64,000 bases of DNA from Rhodanobacter sp. AS-Z3 (GCF_029224025.1 NZ_CP119392.1:2565001-2629000); one strand, 5' to 3'. Shown: positions 36,892 to 46,783, counted from the first letter of the stretch. Numbers and translations: made by a program. The notes: generated from the sequence alone by a model not told the origin.

Positions 36892-37004
36892 AGGAATCCT
36901 TGCTGGACAACGGCTAATGTCAAATTGATACGAACTTGGTCTATTGCGAGGGATTCTCGCCCCATCGCCGTTCAGTCAGATGGTCAACTGGTTGTCGATG
37001 CTGG

Positions 37005-38204
37005 TCAAGACGTGAGATTGCCAGCCTTCAACGAATCCAAGTAGTCAGCCCATGCCGCCATCATCTTGCGACGCTCAACCAGGTGAGCGGTACGGTTGTA
37101 GGCGCGGCCGTTCGGGTCTTTAACCGCATGCGCCAGCTGATGCTCGATGTAATCAGGCCGAAACTGCAGCACCTCATCCAACACAGTGCGCGCCATAGCA
37201 CGGAAACCGTGCCCGCTCATCTCGCCGGTGCCGTAGCCCATGCGCCGCAATGCCGACAACACCCCGTTGTTGCTCATGGGACGCTGCGGACTACGCGGGC
37301 TAGGGAACAGGTACCGACCACCTCCAGTCAGCAATTGAAGCTCACGCAGGATCGCCACCGCTTGAGGTGCAAGCGGTACCAGGTGTGGCTCGCGCATCTT
37401 CATTTTCTCGGCCGGCAGATTCCATTGCGCAGCGTCCAGATCAAACTCCACCCACTCGGCTTGCCTCAGCTCACCAGGGCGAACGAACAGCAGCGGCGCC
37501 AGACGTAGAGCGCACCTTGTCACGAACGAACCTTGATAGCTGTCCATCGCGCGCAGCAGCCCGCCGATCGCGTTCGGTTCGATGATTGCAGCCAAATGGA
37601 TTGGCTTCACTGGCGGTAACGCGCCACGTAGATCAGCACCAGGATTGCGCTCGGCTCGGCCAGTTGCGATCGCGTAGCGGAACACCTGTCCACAGTTCTG
37701 CAGCACGCGATGCGCCGACTCGACTGCGCCACGGTCAACAATCCGATTGACGGTAGCCAGTAGCTCCTTGGCGGTAACTTCAGCAATTGGGCGACCACCC
37801 AGCCACGGGAAAATGTCATTCTCCATTCGCAGCATGATCCGGCTGGCATGCAGATCCACCCAGGTGGCTGATTGCTTGGAATGCCACTCGCGCGCGATGA
37901 CTTCGAAGCTGTTCGCCGATCGTTCCTTGCCTGCTGCTTTTTCCGCTTTGAGTTGATCACTTGGATCAACGCCAGCAGCCAGCAGCTTGCGTGCCTTTTC
38001 GCGATTGTCGCGTGCGGCCTTCAGGCCAGTGTCTGGATAGACGCCCATGCTCAGCGTCTTGCGCTTGCCTGCAAAACGGTAATCGAAACGCCACCAGCGC
38101 GAACCGTTCGGATTGAGCAGCAGATACATGCCGCGCTCGTCCGTCATCTTGATTGGCTTCTCGCCAGGCTTTGCGTTGCGTATGGCGGTGTCGGTAAGCG
38201 GCAT
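37005..38204 (-). CDS. int: P4-type tyrosine integrase
   Basis: A 399-residue integrase. The N-terminal DUF4102 arm-binding domain starts MPLTDTAIRNAKPGEKP, followed by a core-binding domain. The catalytic domain shows Arg in RPGELRQAEW near residue 240, HxxR in SGHGFRAMAR near 333, and the nucleophile in RAYNRTAHL (Tyr near 369). The start at 38204 matches P4-family N-termini; upstream in-frame codons lie in the operator region. It faces away from ssrA, whose 3' end is the likely attachment site. Confidence 0.93.
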   Translation of the reverse strand: MPLTDTAIRNAKPGEKPIKMTDERGMYLLLNPNGSRWWRFDYRFAGKRKTLSMGVYPDTGLKAARDNREKARKLLAAGVDPSDQLKAEKAAGKERSANSFEVIAREWHSKQSATWVDLHASRIMLRMENDIFPWLGGRPIAEVTAKELLATVNRIVDRGAVESAHRVLQNCGQVFRYAIATGRAERNPGADLRGALPPVKPIHLAAIIEPNAIGGLLRAMDSYQGSFVTRCALRLAPLLFVRPGELRQAEWVEFDLDAAQWNLPAEKMKMREPHLVPLAPQAVAILRELQLLTGGGRYLFPSPRSPQRPMSNNGVLSALRRMGYGTGEMSGHGFRAMARTVLDEVLQFRPDYIEHQLAHAVKDPNGRAYNRTAHLVERRKMMAAWADYLDSLKAGNLTS

Positions 38205-38242
38205 GACGGTAGCACCTAGGCCAGAATGGCCTGCTACCGACG

Positions 38243-38268
38243 AATCTACCGTTGTCAGACGGTAGATT
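38243..38268. promoter_or_regulatory. Inverted repeat (operator) upstream of int
   Basis: A perfect 10-bp inverted repeat AATCTACCGT/ACGGTAGATT with a 6-base spacer, 39 bases upstream of the integrase start. It could be an autorepressor or AlpA operator, or an integrase arm site, since it contains the CTACCGT motif. Confidence 0.55.
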
Positions 38269-38280
38269 GCAACGGATCGC

Positions 38281-38359
38281 ATCGGACTACGTTACACAAG
38301 AAAAAGGCCGGAACCCTTGCTGCTGCTTGGGTTACCGGCCTTTATCGGACTACATTACA
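38281..38359. repeat. Direct repeats flanking the ssrA terminator
   Basis: ATCGGACTACRTTACA occurs at 38281-38296 and 38344-38359 (one base different). The two copies abut the terminator hairpin on each side. They lie between the integrase and the att site, where arm-type or excisionase sites are expected. Confidence 0.55.
38298..38343 (-). terminator. Intrinsic terminator of ssrA
   Basis: A 14-bp stem with one bulged base (38303-38316 with 38329-38343) is followed on the minus strand by TTTTTCTT. It lies 25 bases beyond the tmRNA 3' end and appears to be supplied by the inserted element. Confidence 0.8.
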
Positions 38360-38367
38360 ACTTCAAT

Positions 38368-38722
<355 letters not shown>

Positions 38723-38922
38723 GGGGAAAACGATCTGACGCTGCAAGTATATGGGGGCGCCGATCACAACGCCAATGCCCTGTGCTGGATGCAGTCCTAA
38801 CCCATGCATGCTGTGCAAACCTTGATCATCGTCAAGTCGAGTGTTGTTAGGTCATTCATGCAACGTCTATACTTCACCGGTTGCTTGACTCCGTATCCGT
38901 CGCACTCGTGGGAAAGACCTCG

Positions 38923-39246
38923 ATGACTCGATTGCATTTGCTTGGCCTGGTTGTGGCCTCTGCCCTGTTCGCCACCGCGAGCGCTCACGCTGAAGGCGAC
39001 AAAGCCGCTGGCCGCAAGCTGGTTTACACCTGCGCCGGCTGCCATGGCGTGCCGGGCTATACCAACGCGTATCCGCAGTATCCGGTGCCGAAAATCGCCG
39101 GCCAGAATGAGCAGTACATCGTCAATGCGTTGCATGGTTACCAGGCCGGCGACCGCAAGCATCCCACCATGGATGCACAGGCTCAGAGCCTGTCCGATGC
39201 GGATATCCAGAATATCGCTGCCTACCTTTCCAGCCTCGCCAAGTAG
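38923..39246 (+). CDS. Class I cytochrome c (small, periplasmic)
   Basis: A 107-residue protein: signal peptide (residues 1-22, ending ASAHA), haem site CAGCH, and a distal methionine in HPTMDAQAQSLSD. It is of the cytochrome c5/c4 single-domain type. It acts as a periplasmic electron carrier. A second cytochrome c follows 18 bases downstream, so the two are one operon. The start MTRLHLLGL is chosen as it begins the signal peptide. Confidence 0.9.
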   Translation: MTRLHLLGLVVASALFATASAHAEGDKAAGRKLVYTCAGCHGVPGYTNAYPQYPVPKIAGQNEQYIVNALHGYQAGDRKHPTMDAQAQSLSDADIQNIAAYLSSLAK

Positions 39247-39264
39247 TCGCCAAGGATTTCACGC

Positions 39265-39618
39265 ATGAATCGTGTGCTTACCCTGCTTTCCGTCGGCGCC
39301 GTCATGGCGTTCGCTTCCACCACCTTGCTGGCCAACGGCAATGCCGAGAACGGCAAGCAGAAGGCTGCAACCTGCTTTGCCTGTCACGGCGCCGATGGCA
39401 ACTCCGTTGACCCGCAGTACCCGCGTCTGGCCGGTCAGTACAACTTGTACCTGCAGCGCGTCTTGCACGAATACAAGGACGGCGGACGTAACAACCCGAT
39501 CATGATGGGTATGGTCGCCACGCTATCCGACCAGGACATCGAAGATGTTTCGGCTTACTTTTCCAGCCTGCCGAGCAAACTCGATACGCTGAAAGGTCAC
39601 ATCGGCGGGGACAAGTAA
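39265..39618 (+). CDS. Class I cytochrome c (second of a pair)
   Basis: A 117-residue protein: signal peptide (about 1-23), haem site CFACHGADGNS and a methionine-rich distal loop (NNPIMMGMVATLSDQDI). Together with the previous gene it resembles the two halves of dihaem cytochrome c4, here encoded as separate proteins. It is followed by a bidirectional terminator. Confidence 0.9.
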   Translation: MNRVLTLLSVGAVMAFASTTLLANGNAENGKQKAATCFACHGADGNSVDPQYPRLAGQYNLYLQRVLHEYKDGGRNNPIMMGMVATLSDQDIEDVSAYFSSLPSKLDTLKGHIGGDK

Positions 39619-39636
39619 GCGTTCCCCCTGCTGATT

Positions 39637-39668
39637 AAAAAAAGGCCCGCAATGCGGGCCTTTTTTTG
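39637..39668. terminator. Bidirectional terminator between cytochrome c and nfuA
   Basis: A 10-bp stem (39641-39650 with 39654-39663) lies between an A run on one side and a T run on the other. It serves the cytochrome operon (plus) and nfuA (minus). Confidence 0.92.
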
Positions 39669-39681
39669 CTGAAGAGAGGCA

Positions 39682-40290
39682 TCAGGCAATCGCTGACTTG
39701 CCCTCAGCCTTGCTGTAATAGGGCTTCTCGCCGCCCGCATGATCCGTTGCGTCGCGTACCGCGGTAATCTCCGGCACGCGCTCACGCAAGGTCTTTTCGA
39801 CGCCCTGCTTCAAGGTCACGTCGACCATGCCGCAGCCATGGCAGCCGCCGCCGAACTGAAGCAGCACCACGCCGTCAGCGTCAATTTCCAGCAGGCTGAC
39901 GCGACCGCCGTGCGAAGCCAGTTTCGGATTGACCTCGGCTTCCAGCACAAAGCGCACGCGCTCGATCAGACCAGCCTCCGCGCCGGGAACATCGCCCTTG
40001 ATCTTCGGTGCGCGAATGTTGAGCTGGCCGCCGGTCGCATTCGGTTCAAAGTCGATGCTGGCGCCATCCAGCCAGCGGGCGCTGTCGCCATCGATATGGA
40101 AATCGAAACCGGCGCACTCGATCGTCCACTCGCCGCCGGCAAGGTCGATTGGTTCACAGAACTCCAACTCGCAGTTAGCCGCTGGCGTGCCGGGCGAGGT
40201 CACTCGCAGGCGAATGCCCAGCCCGTCCGTGCCCTGTTGTGAAAGAAGGCGCAGAAAGTGCTGCTGCGCGCGCTCCGAAAGATCAATCAT
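39682..40290 (-). CDS. nfuA: Fe/S biogenesis protein NfuA
   Basis: A 202-residue protein with an N-terminal degenerate A-type scaffold domain and a C-terminal Nfu domain carrying CHGCG (Cys near residues 149 and 152). A 4Fe-4S cluster binds at the dimer interface for delivery to client enzymes such as aconitase. The domain order and length match E. coli NfuA. Confidence 0.95.
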   Translation of the reverse strand: MIDLSERAQQHFLRLLSQQGTDGLGIRLRVTSPGTPAANCELEFCEPIDLAGGEWTIECAGFDFHIDGDSARWLDGASIDFEPNATGGQLNIRAPKIKGDVPGAEAGLIERVRFVLEAEVNPKLASHGGRVSLLEIDADGVVLLQFGGGCHGCGMVDVTLKQGVEKTLRERVPEITAVRDATDHAGGEKPYYSKAEGKSAIA

Positions 40291-40444
40291 GCCTGCTCCA
40301 ATGTCGCTTATTCCGAGGCCAGCCAGCCACGCTGGCGAAACAGCACCATTTTAGTCCTGTTTCAGATTTTCTGTGTGCTTTGACTTTTGCGCGCACAACT
40401 TCGACCCTTCGCGTTCGCGACACTGAACGCCGAGGAAGACCACC

Positions 40445-40786
40445 ATGAACGCCAACGACCTTTCGACCAAGCATTGCCAACCGTGCAAGGGCAAGGCGCA
40501 CGCGCTGAATCCCGCTGACATCACCGAACTGCTGCAACGGCTTCCCGGCTGGAACCTCGCCAATGATGGCAAGGCCATCGTGAAGGACTTCAAGTTCAAG
40601 GATTTCCATCACACGCTGGGCTTCATCAATGCGCTGGGCTACATGGCCAACCACGAAGACCATCACCCGGACCTGGAAGCCGGTTATGGCCACTGCCAGG
40701 TGCTGTGGTCAACCCACGACGTGGGCGGACTGTCTCTGAACGACTTCATCTGCGCCGCCCGGGTGGAAGCCTTGCTCGCCCACTGA
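40445..40786 (+). CDS. phhB: Pterin-4a-carbinolamine dehydratase
   Basis: A 113-residue protein with the PCD/DCoH motif NHEDHHPDLEAGYGHCQVLWSTHDVGGLS, which holds the catalytic histidine cluster, preceded by ITELLQRLPGWNL. It recycles the pterin cofactor of aromatic amino acid hydroxylases or acts in molybdopterin metabolism. No phenylalanine hydroxylase gene lies nearby. It ends exactly where rluC, on the other strand, ends. Confidence 0.9.
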   Translation: MNANDLSTKHCQPCKGKAHALNPADITELLQRLPGWNLANDGKAIVKDFKFKDFHHTLGFINALGYMANHEDHHPDLEAGYGHCQVLWSTHDVGGLSLNDFICAARVEALLAH

Positions 40787-41785
40787 TCAGAAGTCGGTGC
40801 GTGACTTCTCGCGGGTATAGACCAAGCGCTTGCCCTTGACCGCCAGCGTGTCGAGAAACAGCTTCAAGTCATCAGGCAGCGGCGCGGAGAAACTGTACGA
40901 ACGGCCGTCCAGGTCAAAGCTCATGTGCGCGGCATGCAGGAACAGCCGTTCCAGGCCCATTTCACGGTAGCGCTTGTTCATTTCGCGATCGCCGTACTTC
41001 GGGTCGCCGGCCAGCGGATGGCCGATGTGTGCCGCATGCACACGGATCTGATGGGTGCGGCCGGTACCCAGCGTGGCCTGCATCAGGCGTGCGCTGGGGT
41101 ATTGCTCCATCTCGCGGAAGAAAGTCAGCGATGGCTTGCCGTTGTCGGCCACCCGCACCATGCGCTCGCCGCCTTGCAGCACGGACTTCAATAGGGGCGC
41201 GTTGACGTCGAACTTGGCCTTGGACGGATGCCCGAGCATCATGCACAGATACTGTTTGGTGACTTCGCCGGCGCGGATTGCCGCCTGCAATCCGGTCAGC
41301 CCCGCCCTTGTGCGGGCGAACACCAGCACGCCACTGGTGTCGCGATCCAGTCTATGTACCAGTTCCAGGTGCTCCTGCGGCCGGGCGGCGCGCAACAGCT
41401 CGATCGCGCCGTGACTGACGCCACTGCCACCATGGCTGGCCACGCCCGAGGGCTTGTCGATAACCAGGAAGTGCTTGTCTTCGAAGATCACCGCATCGGC
41501 GACGGAAGACACCAATCCTTTGGCGGGGGCACGCCCCTCGGGGCGCTCAGCCACTCGCACAGGGGGAATACGCAACATGTCACCGTCCGCGAGACGCGTG
41601 TCCGGCTTGGCCCGTTTGCCGTTCACACGGACCTGGCCAGTCCGCAAAATCCGGTAGATCATGCTCTTGGGCACGCCCTTGAGCAGGGTCATCAGCGCAT
41701 TATCGATACGCTGACCGTCCCGTTCGGGACCGATCTCGACTTGACGTACACCGTGAGGTGCGTCAGGGGAAGTTGCCGTTTGCAT
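40787..41785 (-). CDS. rluC: 23S rRNA pseudouridine synthase RluC
   Basis: A 332-residue protein: S4 domain (RIDNALMTLLKGVPKSMIYRILRTGQVRVNGKR) and an RluA-family catalytic domain with HRLDRDTSGVLVFAR (catalytic Asp near residue 145) and GRTHQIRVHAAHIGHPLAGD. RluC makes pseudouridines 955, 2504 and 2580 in 23S rRNA. Position divergent from rne is the same as in E. coli. Confidence 0.95.
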   Translation of the reverse strand: MQTATSPDAPHGVRQVEIGPERDGQRIDNALMTLLKGVPKSMIYRILRTGQVRVNGKRAKPDTRLADGDMLRIPPVRVAERPEGRAPAKGLVSSVADAVIFEDKHFLVIDKPSGVASHGGSGVSHGAIELLRAARPQEHLELVHRLDRDTSGVLVFARTRAGLTGLQAAIRAGEVTKQYLCMMLGHPSKAKFDVNAPLLKSVLQGGERMVRVADNGKPSLTFFREMEQYPSARLMQATLGTGRTHQIRVHAAHIGHPLAGDPKYGDREMNKRYREMGLERLFLHAAHMSFDLDGRSYSFSAPLPDDLKLFLDTLAVKGKRLVYTREKSRTDF

Positions 41786-41989
41786 TGAAAAAAACCTGCT
41801 GAAATAGGATACTCCGCGAGCGCCACATTCTGCCCATCGAAGTCTGGATCGGGTCGGGTGCCAGCCCCGTCACGTCGGCGAGGATTGCTCCAGTTGCCTT
41901 CGGCGACCGGTTGCGACTCCCTTTCATCGTAACGGTTTGGGCCGTTGTTTGTCCGATGCCATTGCGGCCTCGGAACGGCAGGTGCAGCA

Positions 41990-42121
41990 GACCGAATCAT
42001 CCCGACGCCGGAAACGGTGCCGGTTTTTTTGCCGCTTTACCGCAGCGGCGCGATCCCCGGCAGGCCGCCACAGTGGCGCCACCGGGGCACGCGACGCGCG
42101 GCCAAGCCGAGGATAACCACC
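41990..42121 (+). promoter_or_regulatory. Structured rne 5' leader with terminator-like hairpin
   Basis: The 336-base gap between rluC and rne contains three successive hairpins before the start codon. The first is 42006-42010/42015-42019 with a GAAA tetraloop, followed closely by seven T (42024-42030). The second is 42031-42036/42044-42049. The third is 42055-42060/42082-42087, enclosing 42066-42071/42073-42078. RNase E autoregulates through its leader in E. coli, and these may play that part. The T run suggests attenuation. Confidence 0.5.
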
Positions 42122-45100
42122 ATGAAACGTATGTTGATCAACGCGACTCAGCGTGAAGAGTTGCGCGTGGCCATTGTCGATGGCCAGACCCTGTACGACC
42201 TGGACATCGAGATCCCGTCACGGGAACAGAAAAAGTCCAATATTTACAAAGGTCGCATCACCCGAGTCGAGGCTTCGCTGGAAGCCTGTTTCGTCGAATA
42301 TGGCGCCGAACGCCATGGCTTCCTGCCGATCAAGGAGGTCTCCCGCGAGTACTTCACCGCCGGGCTCGACCCGCACAAGGCGAATATCCGCGAACTGATC
42401 AAGGAAGGTCAGGAAGTCGTTGTGCAGGTGGAAAAGGAAGAGCGTGGCAACAAGGGCGCAGCCCTGACCACATTCATCAGCCTGGCTGGCCGCTACATGG
42501 TGCTGATGCCGAACAACCCGAAGGCTGGCGGTGTTTCCCGCCGGATCGAGGGTGAAGACCGGCAGGCGCTGAAAGAAGCACTGGACCACGTCACCGTGCC
42601 CGACGATGTCGGCCTGATCGTGCGCACCGCCGGCCTCGGCCGCGATGCCGAAGAGCTGCAGTGGGACCTCGATTACCTGCTGCAATTGTGGAAGTCGATC
42701 TCCGAGGCAGCCGGCAAGCAGAAAGCACCGTTCCTGATCTATCAGGAGTCGAAACTGTTCATCCGTGCCCTGCGTGACTACCTGCGCAGCGACATCGGCG
42801 AGATCCTGATCGACGACGAATCGCTGTACAGCGATGCTCGTGATTTCATGCAGCAGGTGATGCCGACCTCCCTACGCAAGCTCAAGTTATACAAAGACGA
42901 CACCCCGCTGTTCACCCGTTACCAGATCGAAACCCAGATCGAAAGCGCATTCGACCGGCAGGTACGCCTGCCGTCGGGCGGCTCGATCGTGATTGACCAG
43001 ACCGAAGCGCTGACCGCCATCGACGTGAACTCGTCGAAGGCAACCAAGGGCAGCGACATCGAAGACACCGCGTTCAATACGAACTGCGAAGCGGCAGTGG
43101 AAATTGCCCGTCAGGCGCGTATCCGCGATGCCGGCGGCTTGATCGTGATCGACTTCATCGACATGGACAGCCCGCGCCATCAGCGCGAAGTGGAAGATCG
43201 TCTGAAGGATGCGCTCAAGCTCGACCGCGCCCGCGTGCAGATCGGTCGCATATCGCGCTTTGGTCTGCTGGAAATGTCGCGTCAGCGTTTGCGCCCCAGC
43301 CTCGGTGAAGCGTCCCAGATCACCTGCCCGCGCTGCGAAGGTCATGGCCACATCCGCGGTGTTGAATCACTGTCGTTGTCGACCCTGCGTCTGATCGAAG
43401 AACATGCGATGAAGGACAACACCGGCCAGGTGCTGGTGCAGGCGCCTTCCAGCGTGGTCAACTTCCTGCTGAACGAAAAGCGTGCCAGCGTGGTGGAGAT
43501 CGAACTGCGCCACAAGGTGCACGTGATGATCGTGGCCGACGAGAAGCTGCAGACCCCACACATCGAAATCCAGCGTATCCGCGAAGCGGACATGGGCGAG
43601 CACAGCAAGCCCAGCTACGAAATGCTGACCGCGGTGGAAACTGCTGAACTGCCGAAAATGGGTCAAACGCTGGGTAGCGGTGAGCAGCCGGCAGTGAGTG
43701 GTGTTCTTCCGGCAAGCCCCGCGCCGGTTCGTGAAGAAGCGGCCAATGAGCCTGCTCCAGTGAGCCCGCCACGTCGTCAGACAACAACACCTGCGGTGCC
43801 AGTGCGCAGTGCGCCCACCGGCGGTTTCATTGCTCGCTTGCTGGGCATGTTCCGTGGCGCTGATGCACCCAAGACAAGCTCGCCCTCGCCTGCTCGCAGC
43901 GCTGCCGACAACGAAAACAGCAACCGTGGTCGTCGTGACGAACGCGGCAATCGCAATGGCAACAGCGCTAATGCAAGCTCGGCGCGCCAGCCGCGACGCG
44001 AAGCAGCACCGCAGCAGAGTTCGCCGAAGTCTGCGACGCAACCGCAGGCACGTGGCAATCGCCAGCGCAACAACGAGTCGCAGCCCCGGCCCGCACAGCA
44101 GCCGCAGACCCAATCGGCCAAGACCGAGCGTCAACCCAAGGCAGCTGCAGAGAACGCTTCGCCACGCACTGAGCGCAAGCCCAACGCACAGCAGCCAAAG
44201 ACCGAGCGGCAGCCCCGCGCCAACGAGAACAAGCGACCCGTCGCTGCCCCCTTGGATGAAGCGGCTCAAGAAGCCGAGTTGCTGGTGGATGCACCACTCG
44301 AATCAACGGTGCCACCGTCGGATGACAACGCCGTGGACACCGAAGGTAGCCAGGCACGCCGTCGTCGTGGGCGTCGCGGCGGTCGTCGTCGCCGCCGTCA
44401 TGATGAAACCGGTGCCAGCACCGGTGAGCTCAGTGGCCCGCAGGCCAGTGAGCTGGATGACGAAGATCGTGACGACGCCGCGGGATCAGCTGCGTCGGCC
44501 AGCAACAAGCCCGCTCGCGCTGAGTCGACGCCTGCTGCCCCGCCCGTCAAGCTGGACGCGGAGGCTCGTACCCATGAGTCGGCGGATGCGCCAGCTGGCT
44601 TGTCGTCCAAGGAAAGCCTGACCGACAACACGCCGACCGAACAGCCCAACCCGGTCACCATGGCAGCTGTCAGTGTGGCTGCCAGCTTCAACCTGCCCAC
44701 CTTGCCGCCCATTCCAGATCAGGGTGATGGCATTGCAGAGGCCCGTCACGACGAACGTCATGCAGTGAAGGTTGCCGCTGTCGAGTCTGGGTCCTCAATG
44801 CAGGCGACCACACAGCCCACCTCGATGACTGCGCCAGCGGAGCCTGCTCGGGCGCCGTCGGCGGGCGTTGGCCTCGTGGAAGCTGCCGCAGATGCTTCTG
44901 CCCGGCAACAGCCGGAGCCAGCTACCGAGCGAGCAGCTGTCAGCTCGGTAAAAGAGGCAGAGCCAGCCACGGCATCGGCTCCAGCAGCGTCACCGGCAGT
45001 GGCGCACGTGACTGCACCGGCTCCAGTGGCAACCCCACCGGCTGCTGTTGTCACTGAGGTCATTGCTCCGGCGGCAACGGAAGTTTCCCGCGCTGTGGAC

Positions 45101-45319
45101 AACAAGGTGGAGCAGTCCACGGATACCGTGGCGGCGGCGGAATCGACGCCGACATTGAAGCCGGCGACTGTCGCCGCGATTGTTCAGCCAGCGCAGCCGA
45201 CGCAAGGTGACCTGCTCAGTCATTCACCTCACGCCGTGACGCCCTCACGCTTGCCGATCGAGACTGTGCCGCAATCACCCACCTCGGCCCCGCTCGACAA
45301 GAGCGAAACAGAAGGCTGA
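42122..45319 (+). CDS. rne: Ribonuclease E
   Basis: A 1065-residue endoribonuclease. The N-terminal catalytic half has an S1 domain (about 35-125), RNase H-like and 5'-sensor parts, magnesium ligands D301 and D344, and the Zn-link CPRCEGHG (C402, C405). The C-terminal half from about 530 is disordered and rich in Ala, Pro, Gln and Arg. It includes basic RNA-binding stretches ([17 protein letters not shown] near 742) and probably scaffolds a degradosome. It starts mRNA decay and matures rRNA and tRNA. The start [10 protein letters not shown] has GAGG eight bases upstream. Confidence 0.97.
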   Translation: MKRMLINATQREELRVAIVDGQTLYDLDIEIPSREQKKSNIYKGRITRVEASLEACFVEYGAERHGFLPIKEVSREYFTAGLDPHKANIRELIKEGQEVVVQVEKEERGNKGAALTTFISLAGRYMVLMPNNPKAGGVSRRIEGEDRQALKEALDHVTVPDDVGLIVRTAGLGRDAEELQWDLDYLLQLWKSISEAAGKQKAPFLIYQESKLFIRALRDYLRSDIGEILIDDESLYSDARDFMQQVMPTSLRKLKLYKDDTPLFTRYQIETQIESAFDRQVRLPSGGSIVIDQTEALTAIDVNSSKATKGSDIEDTAFNTNCEAAVEIARQARIRDAGGLIVIDFIDMDSPRHQREVEDRLKDALKLDRARVQIGRISRFGLLEMSRQRLRPSLGEASQITCPRCEGHGHIRGVESLSLSTLRLIEEHAMKDNTGQVLVQAPSSVVNFLLNEKRASVVEIELRHKVHVMIVADEKLQTPHIEIQRIREADMGEHSKPSYEMLTAVETAELPKMGQTLGSGEQPAVSGVLPASPAPVREEAANEPAPVSPPRRQTTTPAVPVRSAPTGGFIARLLGMFRGADAPKTSSPSPARSAADNENSNRGRRDERGNRNGNSANASSARQPRREAAPQQSSPKSATQPQARGNRQRNNESQPRPAQQPQTQSAKTERQPKAAAENASPRTERKPNAQQPKTERQPRANENKRPVAAPLDEAAQEAELLVDAPLESTVPPSDDNAVDTEGSQARRRRGRRGGRRRRRHDETGASTGELSGPQASELDDEDRDDAAGSAASASNKPARAESTPAAPPVKLDAEARTHESADAPAGLSSKESLTDNTPTEQPNPVTMAAVSVAASFNLPTLPPIPDQGDGIAEARHDERHAVKVAAVESGSSMQATTQPTSMTAPAEPARAPSAGVGLVEAAADASARQQPEPATERAAVSSVKEAEPATASAPAASPAVAHVTAPAPVATPPAAVVTEVIAPAATEVSRAVDNKVEQSTDTVAAAESTPTLKPATVAAIVQPAQPTQGDLLSHSPHAVTPSRLPIETVPQSPTSAPLDKSETEG

Positions 45320-45334
45320 TTCGTGCATGAAAAG

Positions 45335-45360
45335 ACCGGACGAAAGTCCGGTTTTTTTTG
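45335..45360 (+). terminator. Intrinsic terminator of rne
   Basis: A 7-bp stem (45335-45341 with 45346-45352) with a GAAA tetraloop followed by eight T. Confidence 0.92.
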
Positions 45361-45375
45361 TCCTTCGAGCTGGCG

Positions 45376-46029
45376 TCAGTTGCCTACGTGATGACTAGGC
45401 ATGTCAATCAGTCCGTGCACCGTCATCAGATGCGCAAGACTGAGTACGTGATCGACATGCAGCTTCTCCATCAAGCGCTGCTTGTAGGTGGACACGGTCT
45501 TGGGACTCAGGTTTAGCTGCTCACCGATGATCGTCAACGGCTTGCCACGAACCAGCATCATCGCCACCTCCAGCTCTCGGCTGGACAGCACGTCGAACGG
45601 TGATGCGCTTCCGTCCAGTGTGGCCAGTGCCAGTTGCTGGGCGACAGCAGGGGCGAGATAACGCCGGCCTCCGGCAACCTGGCGCACCGCTGAAACCAGT
45701 TCGTCTGCGCTGCAACCCTTGGTCAGATAACCAAGAGCGCCAGCATCCAGCAGGCGTTTGGGGAAGCGTGCATCGTCAACCACCGTGACGATCACGATAT
45801 GCGTGGAGAGCTTTGATCGACACACGCGCTCGGTGAGCTCGATTCCGCTCATCCCCGGCATGTGTACGTCAACCAGCGCAATGTCTGGAGCAAGCGTGCG
45901 AATCAAGCGCAGCCCCTCCTCAGCGGTGGCCGCTTCGCCAGCGACATGTATGTCCGACTGTTGCTGCAGGATCATTCTAAAGCCGGTGCGAACCAGCTCG
46001 TGATCGTCCACCAGGACCACATTGATCAC
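45376..46029 (-). CDS. GacA/UvrY-type response regulator
   Basis: A 217-residue regulator: receiver domain (D8, D9, phospho-acceptor D54 in ALVDVHMPGMSG) and a LuxR-type HTH (LSSRELEVAMMLVRGKPLTIIGEQLNLSPKTVSTYKQRLMEKL). The HTH and overall length fit the UvrY/GacA/SirA group, which activates CsrA-sequestering small RNAs. The start is GTG at 46029, chosen because a strong AAGGAGG lies upstream; longer readings lack one. No partner kinase is adjacent. A candidate Csr-type RNA lies 20 kb away in this window. Confidence 0.88.
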   Translation of the reverse strand: MINVVLVDDHELVRTGFRMILQQQSDIHVAGEAATAEEGLRLIRTLAPDIALVDVHMPGMSGIELTERVCRSKLSTHIVIVTVVDDARFPKRLLDAGALGYLTKGCSADELVSAVRQVAGGRRYLAPAVAQQLALATLDGSASPFDVLSSRELEVAMMLVRGKPLTIIGEQLNLSPKTVSTYKQRLMEKLHVDHVLSLAHLMTVHGLIDMPSHHVGN

Positions 46030-46168
46030 TTGACTCCCTCCTTGGTTGGGCTGCATGAAAGTAGGCTGCATGACACACCATTGCAAGCGGCGCGGTGCAC
46101 CAAAATCACTGAGCGCCTATTCATCCCGTCAATCGGTTCAAAATGTTGCCTGTTGTCTGACGCACTAC

Positions 46169-46429
46169 TCAGGCCGCCAACGCATCCGGGCGGTTCGTCT
46201 CGCGGCATGCAGTCGCCGGGATGCGGGGGTGGCTGGACAGCACAACCGTTGATCCCGGTATCATCATTTGCACGCAAACAATCGCACCAAGCCGATAATA
46301 TTCATCGCGCGCGATCTCAGAGGCGAGCTTGATCGCCGGCCCTAATGGCAGATCGCTGAACAACGTGATGTGACTGCGACGAATTCGCCAGCTTCCCTTC
46401 GCCGATGGCTGCAGCAAGATCGTCACCAT
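46169..46429 (-). CDS. Small hypothetical protein (86 residues)
   Basis: An 86-residue protein beginning MVTILLQPSAKGSWRI, with a central helix GPAIKLASEIARDEYYRLG followed by a beta-hairpin-like VCVQMMIPGSTVVLSSH. The layout recalls small alpha/beta stress proteins of the DUF2188 type, but the match is weak. The ATG has AAAGGGGAG nine bases upstream, which argues that it is real. The gene lies upstream of the GacA-type regulator on the same strand. Confidence 0.55.
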   Translation of the reverse strand: MVTILLQPSAKGSWRIRRSHITLFSDLPLGPAIKLASEIARDEYYRLGAIVCVQMMIPGSTVVLSSHPRIPATACRETNRPDALAA

Positions 46430-46618
46430 GACTGACACTCCCCTTTCGATAGCGCGCCAACCGGTAGAGCCCCGCCCGTGTCCCGATGGACTGAAGATGA
46501 ATGTGTCACGGCTACGGGACAGGTTATGTCGGCCGACTCCCACACTGGCTGTGCGGGGAAGCGCCTTGCTGATTGAGTTTGACTGCTGATCCTGCGGTGC
46601 GCTGATCGGTTCGGGCAC

Positions 46619-46646
46619 AAAAAAACCCGCTGTCTGCGGGTTTTCT
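46619..46646 (-). terminator. Intrinsic terminator after tRNA-Leu
   Basis: An 8-bp stem (46623-46630 with 46636-46643) with T runs on either side, downstream of tRNA-Leu on the minus strand. Confidence 0.8.
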
Positions 46647-46687
46647 TGTCCTTTCGAGTCTCAGCGATCCTTGCTGAAACCCTTCAT

Positions 46688-46772
46688 TGGTGCCCAAGAG
46701 GGGACTCGAACCCCTACACCTTACGGCGCTACCACCTCAAGGTAGTGCGTCTACCAATTCCGCCACCTGGGC
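46688..46772 (-). tRNA. tRNA-Leu (anticodon GAG)
   Basis: An 85-base class II tRNA. The acceptor stem GCCCAGG/CTTGGGC has one G-T pair; the discriminator A and CCA are encoded. The D arm contains GGTAGAC, the anticodon loop is TTGAGGT (GAG), a long variable arm follows, and the T arm is GGGGTTCGAGTCCCC. It lies between secG and a terminator, the common secG-tRNA-Leu arrangement. Confidence 0.97.
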
Positions 46773-46783
46773 AGGTTTGTTAC

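Larger units (their letters stand above)
28174..38367. mobile_element. Integrated P4-like satellite / genomic island between smpB and ssrA
   Basis: About 10.2 kb (9.0 kb without its IS) separates smpB from ssrA. It carries a P4-type integrase at the ssrA end and a minus-strand replication operon (130-residue protein, Toprim primase, DUF3987 protein, Cys-rich protein). It also has a disrupted alpA, a lone capsid-like gene and accessory genes. No terminase, portal, protease or tail genes are seen, so it cannot make a particle alone. The 3' end of ssrA is a known target of such integrases. The right end is clear; the left end is placed by a degenerate match only. Confidence 0.75.
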
